DNA of 6,805 nucleotides from contig JANEMG010000134.1 of assembly GCA_024511045.1 (NCBI GenBank), positions 1 through 6,805 on the forward strand, read 5' to 3'. Shown piece after piece: positions 6,424-6,805 of this stretch. Both the position numbers and the translations under genes were made by a program. Origin of the DNA: Gammaproteobacteria bacterium. Lineage in GTDB: Bacteria > Pseudomonadota > Gammaproteobacteria > Methylococcales > Methylomonadaceae. The first letter of the stretch is position 1. Each line of letters opens with the position of its first letter. A model generated the notes under the pieces. It ran no database searches, was not told the origin of the DNA, and worked only from the letters and a program-made list of their open reading frames with translations.

Positions 6424-6805
6424 ATGTGGAGACATGCTTTTGGTGTTTTGGTGGGGGTTACCGCTTTACTGAGTTCCTATTCAGTATCCGCGGCAGTCGA
6501 TCTGCCACCAACGATTAAAGTAGAACCTGGCAAGGCTGAGCCGGTTTGTGATTCCAACATGCCTGAATGGCGGGATGCTCAAGTCGTCGAAGGCGTGCAG
6601 ATACAGGAATCGATACGCTGCAACCCGGACAATCCGGCGACGGTTGCAGCGCTGGTCAAGGGGACCAACAATATTTCCATGGGCACGCTCATGGATACCT
6701 ATCTCGCCGCAGACGCGGTGATCAAGAAAAATGACCGGGATGGCGACGGCGATCCGGATCTGATCATCATCAAGCTCGAAGTCGCGGAGTTGAATGGTCA
6801 TTCTC
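6424..6805 (+). CDS. 5' end of an exported protein, possibly a multicopper oxidase (partial)
   Basis: The frame is open from ATG 6424 to the window edge (127 codons), with AAGG at 6412-6415 placed 8 nt upstream. Residues 1-23 form a signal peptide (hydrophobic core VLVGVTALL, cleavage likely after SVSA). The mature part has Cys42 in EPVCDSNMPEW and Cys66 in RCNPDNP, a possible disulfide. An acidic loop, DRDGDGDPD at about 104-112, resembles EF-hand or thrombospondin type 3 calcium-binding loops. The final residues visible are KLEVAELNGHS. From memory this N-terminus resembles large periplasmic multicopper oxidases of environmental proteobacteria, but no copper-binding HxH motif is inside the window, so the assignment is inference. 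It may work with the anchored protein encoded upstream. An opposite-strand open frame across 6481-6801 is a shadow. Confidence 0.75.
   Translation, partial: MWRHAFGVLVGVTALLSSYSVSAAVDLPPTIKVEPGKAEPVCDSNMPEWRDAQVVEGVQIQESIRCNPDNPATVAALVKGTNNISMGTLMDTYLAADAVIKKNDRDGDGDPDLIIIKLEVAELNGHS

Overview
The window looks like chromosomal DNA of a gammaproteobacterium with moderate GC content. Housekeeping proteins TadA, MltF and Pgi all match the enterobacterial or gammaproteobacterial forms in length and motif. A methanotroph-like (Methylococcales) or similar environmental gammaproteobacterium is possible, because the two exported proteins at the right end resemble families I recall from such genomes. 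That assignment is inference and is not proven by the sequence.

Left part (1-1717). About 460 bases with no convincing complete gene are followed by a plus-strand gene of unknown function (463-1541) broken by a one-base frameshift near 1325-1335. Two copies of a short REP-like hairpin repeat lie in the same orientation on either side of this damaged gene, at 222-250 and 1606-1633. The region reads as a decaying accessory gene bracketed by dispersed repeats.

Middle (1718-5311). tadA (plus strand) converges on a minus-strand pair, pgi then mltF. TadA is the tRNA adenosine deaminase that makes inosine at the wobble position. Pgi is glucose-6-phosphate isomerase. MltF is a membrane-bound lytic transglycosylase with an N-terminal solute-binding-like domain. 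pgi and mltF are 14 nt apart and probably share a transcript. A small hairpin sits in the 37-nt gap where tadA and mltF converge. All three genes are intact with catalytic residues in place.

Right part (5312-6805). Divergent from pgi, after a 276-nt intergenic region with a candidate sigma-70 promoter and a structured leader, lies a gene for an exported, membrane-anchored protein (5588-6175). Its predicted mature form would begin with histidine and has further Cys, His and Met residues that could bind copper. After a 248-nt gap with a perfect 17-bp inverted repeat comes the 5' end of a second exported protein (6424 to the window edge), with a DxDxDGDxD-like calcium-binding loop. From memory it resembles the N-terminus of large multicopper oxidases. 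The two could form a periplasmic metal-related pair. This is the least described part of the window and the best candidate for new biology.
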